Assembly (NCBI GenBank): GCA_040079935.1
Contig: JBEBJI010000040.1
Location: 1 to 15,702 of the forward strand
Direction of reading: 5' to 3'
DNA: 15,702 bases
Source of the DNA: Methylotenera_A sp040079935
Lineage (GTDB): Bacteria; Pseudomonadota; Gammaproteobacteria; Burkholderiales; Methylophilaceae
The stretch's first letter is position 1. Each line of letters begins with the position of its first letter. Below the pieces are notes generated by a model, which was not told where the DNA came from, made no database searches, and saw nothing but the letters and a program-made list of their open reading frames with translations. Positions 15,371-15,702 of this stretch are shown piece by piece. Both the position numbers and the translations under genes were made by a program.

Positions 15371-15405
15371 CGTCTTTACTAAGTCTTTTAAAAGCCGTCT
15401 TTACT
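15371..15405 (-). repeat. Duplicated AGTAAAGACG in the secE leader
   Basis: Exact 10-bp copies lie at 15405-15396 and 15380-15371, 25 bases apart. The nearer copy is six bases before the secE ATG and occupies the position where a Shine-Dalgarno sequence would be. Confidence 0.6.
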
Positions 15406-15416
15406 GACTTTCCTAC

Positions 15417-15438
15417 TTAGCTTAAATAAATAAGCTAA
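15417..15438 (-). other. 8-bp hairpin between tRNA-Trp and secE
   Basis: TTAGCTTA (15438-15431) pairs perfectly with TAAGCTAA (15424-15417) around a TTTATT loop, 11 bases after the tRNA 3' end. It has no following U-tract. It could mark where the tRNA is cut from the secE-nusG message or stabilise the 5' end of that message. Confidence 0.45.
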
Positions 15439-15449
15439 TATTTTTAATT

Positions 15450-15525
15450 TGGCAGGCCAAGAGGGTCTCGAACCCCCAACCCTCGGTTTTGGAGACCGAT
15501 ACTCTACCAATTGAGCTATTGGCCT
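15450..15525 (-). tRNA. tRNA-Trp (anticodon CCA)
   Basis: A complete 76-base cloverleaf reads on the minus strand. The acceptor stem AGGCCAA (15525-15519) pairs with TTGGCCT, followed by the discriminator G and an encoded CCA tail. The D arm contains AGCTCAATTGGTAGAG. The anticodon stem TCGGT/ACCGA encloses the loop CTCCAAA, giving anticodon CCA, which reads UGG. The T arm holds the usual GGTTCGA. tRNA-Trp between tuf and secE is the common proteobacterial arrangement. It is probably processed from a transcript that continues into secE-nusG. A terminator separates it from tuf, and I could not identify a convincing promoter in the short space between. Confidence 0.97.
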
Positions 15526-15559
15526 ATTAAGCTTTACATCTTACTAATTCTACAATTGC

Positions 15560-15592
15560 AAAAAGCCACGCCGAGTTGTTAGCGTAGCTTTT
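15560..15592 (-). terminator. Rho-independent terminator after tuf
   Basis: On the minus strand an 11-bp stem (15592-15582 with 15571-15561, one G-U pair) encloses a 10-base loop and runs into TTTTT (15564-15560). The core pairs AAGCTACGC with GCGTGGCTT. It lies 14 bases after the tuf stop and would end the upstream tuf transcript before tRNA-Trp. Confidence 0.85.
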
Positions 15593-15605
15593 ATATTAAA
15601 CACAA

Positions 15606-15702
15606 TTACTTAATAACTTTAGCCACCACACCTGCACCAACGGTACGACCGCCTTCACGAATAGCAAAGCGCAGGCCTTCTTCCATCGCAATCGGTGCAA
15701 TG
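15606..15702 (-). CDS. tuf: Elongation factor Tu, C-terminal end (runs off the right edge)
   Basis: The last 32 codons of an EF-Tu gene are visible, ending FAIREGGRTVGAGVVAKVIK and TAA at 15608-15606, the standard C-terminus of bacterial EF-Tu. It lies upstream of tRNA-Trp-secE-nusG, the usual place of tufB in proteobacteria, and is followed by a strong terminator. The start is outside the window. Because another tuf copy begins at the left edge in the same orientation, the locus is bracketed by two direct copies of the gene. Confidence 0.97.
   Translation of the reverse strand, partial: IAPIAMEEGLRFAIREGGRTVGAGVVAKVIK

Noticed and set aside
1..15702. An undescribed accessory, defence or mobile system
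   Set aside because: Every long coding region is a standard housekeeping gene in conserved order; no transposase, integrase, CRISPR repeat or foreign-looking segment is present.

Overview
The window is a contiguous core gene-expression locus. Every gene lies on the minus strand, so transcription runs from high to low coordinates. In transcription order it holds: the 3' end of one tuf copy, a Rho-independent terminator, tRNA-Trp(CCA), secE, nusG, rplK, rplA, rplJ, rplL, rpoB, rpoC, rpsL, rpsG, fusA, and the 5' end of a second tuf copy. This is the tufB-trpT-secE-nusG / L11-L1 / L10-L12-rpoBC / str-operon order typical of Betaproteobacteria, where the rpoBC cluster runs straight into the str cluster. 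RpoB carries the DQTNPLSE form of the rifampicin region, which I recall from other Betaproteobacteria. The base composition is moderately AT-rich. A low-GC betaproteobacterium fits (for example Nitrosomonadales, possibly Methylophilaceae), but the genus is an inference I cannot confirm from sequence alone.

Right part (about 15700 to 13295): tuf ends at a strong terminator. The tRNA-Trp gene follows, with its CCA encoded. secE and nusG overlap by one base (TAATG). rplK and rplA are separated by one base. A hairpin with a G-rich asymmetric bulge in the nusG-rplK gap is a candidate L1 autoregulatory site.

Middle (13294 to 7729): the 304-base rplA-rplJ gap holds what reads as an L10 leader RNA, with the paired conserved strands around AAAGACCGTTGG and CCAGCGCAGATGGCGA. 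rplJ starts with TTG. The rplL-rpoB gap holds a perfect GCAA-tetraloop hairpin (probable attenuator or processing site), a moderate sigma70-like promoter and a second hairpin before rpoB.

Left part (7718 to 1): rpoC follows rpoB after 10 bases. A textbook sigma70 promoter (TTGACA-17-TAGAAT) in the rpoC-rpsL gap drives rpsL-rpsG-fusA-tuf. It sits inside a 9-bp inverted repeat. A boxA-like element lies before fusA, and a 7-bp tandem repeat overlaps the rpsG ribosome binding region.

Together these genes encode RNA polymerase beta and beta', a general elongation/antitermination factor, a translocon subunit, six ribosomal proteins and two elongation factors. All the complete genes look intact and ordinary. 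I see no mobile element, CRISPR array, defence system or undescribed accessory system. The points worth a second look are regulatory and lie in the intergenic gaps.
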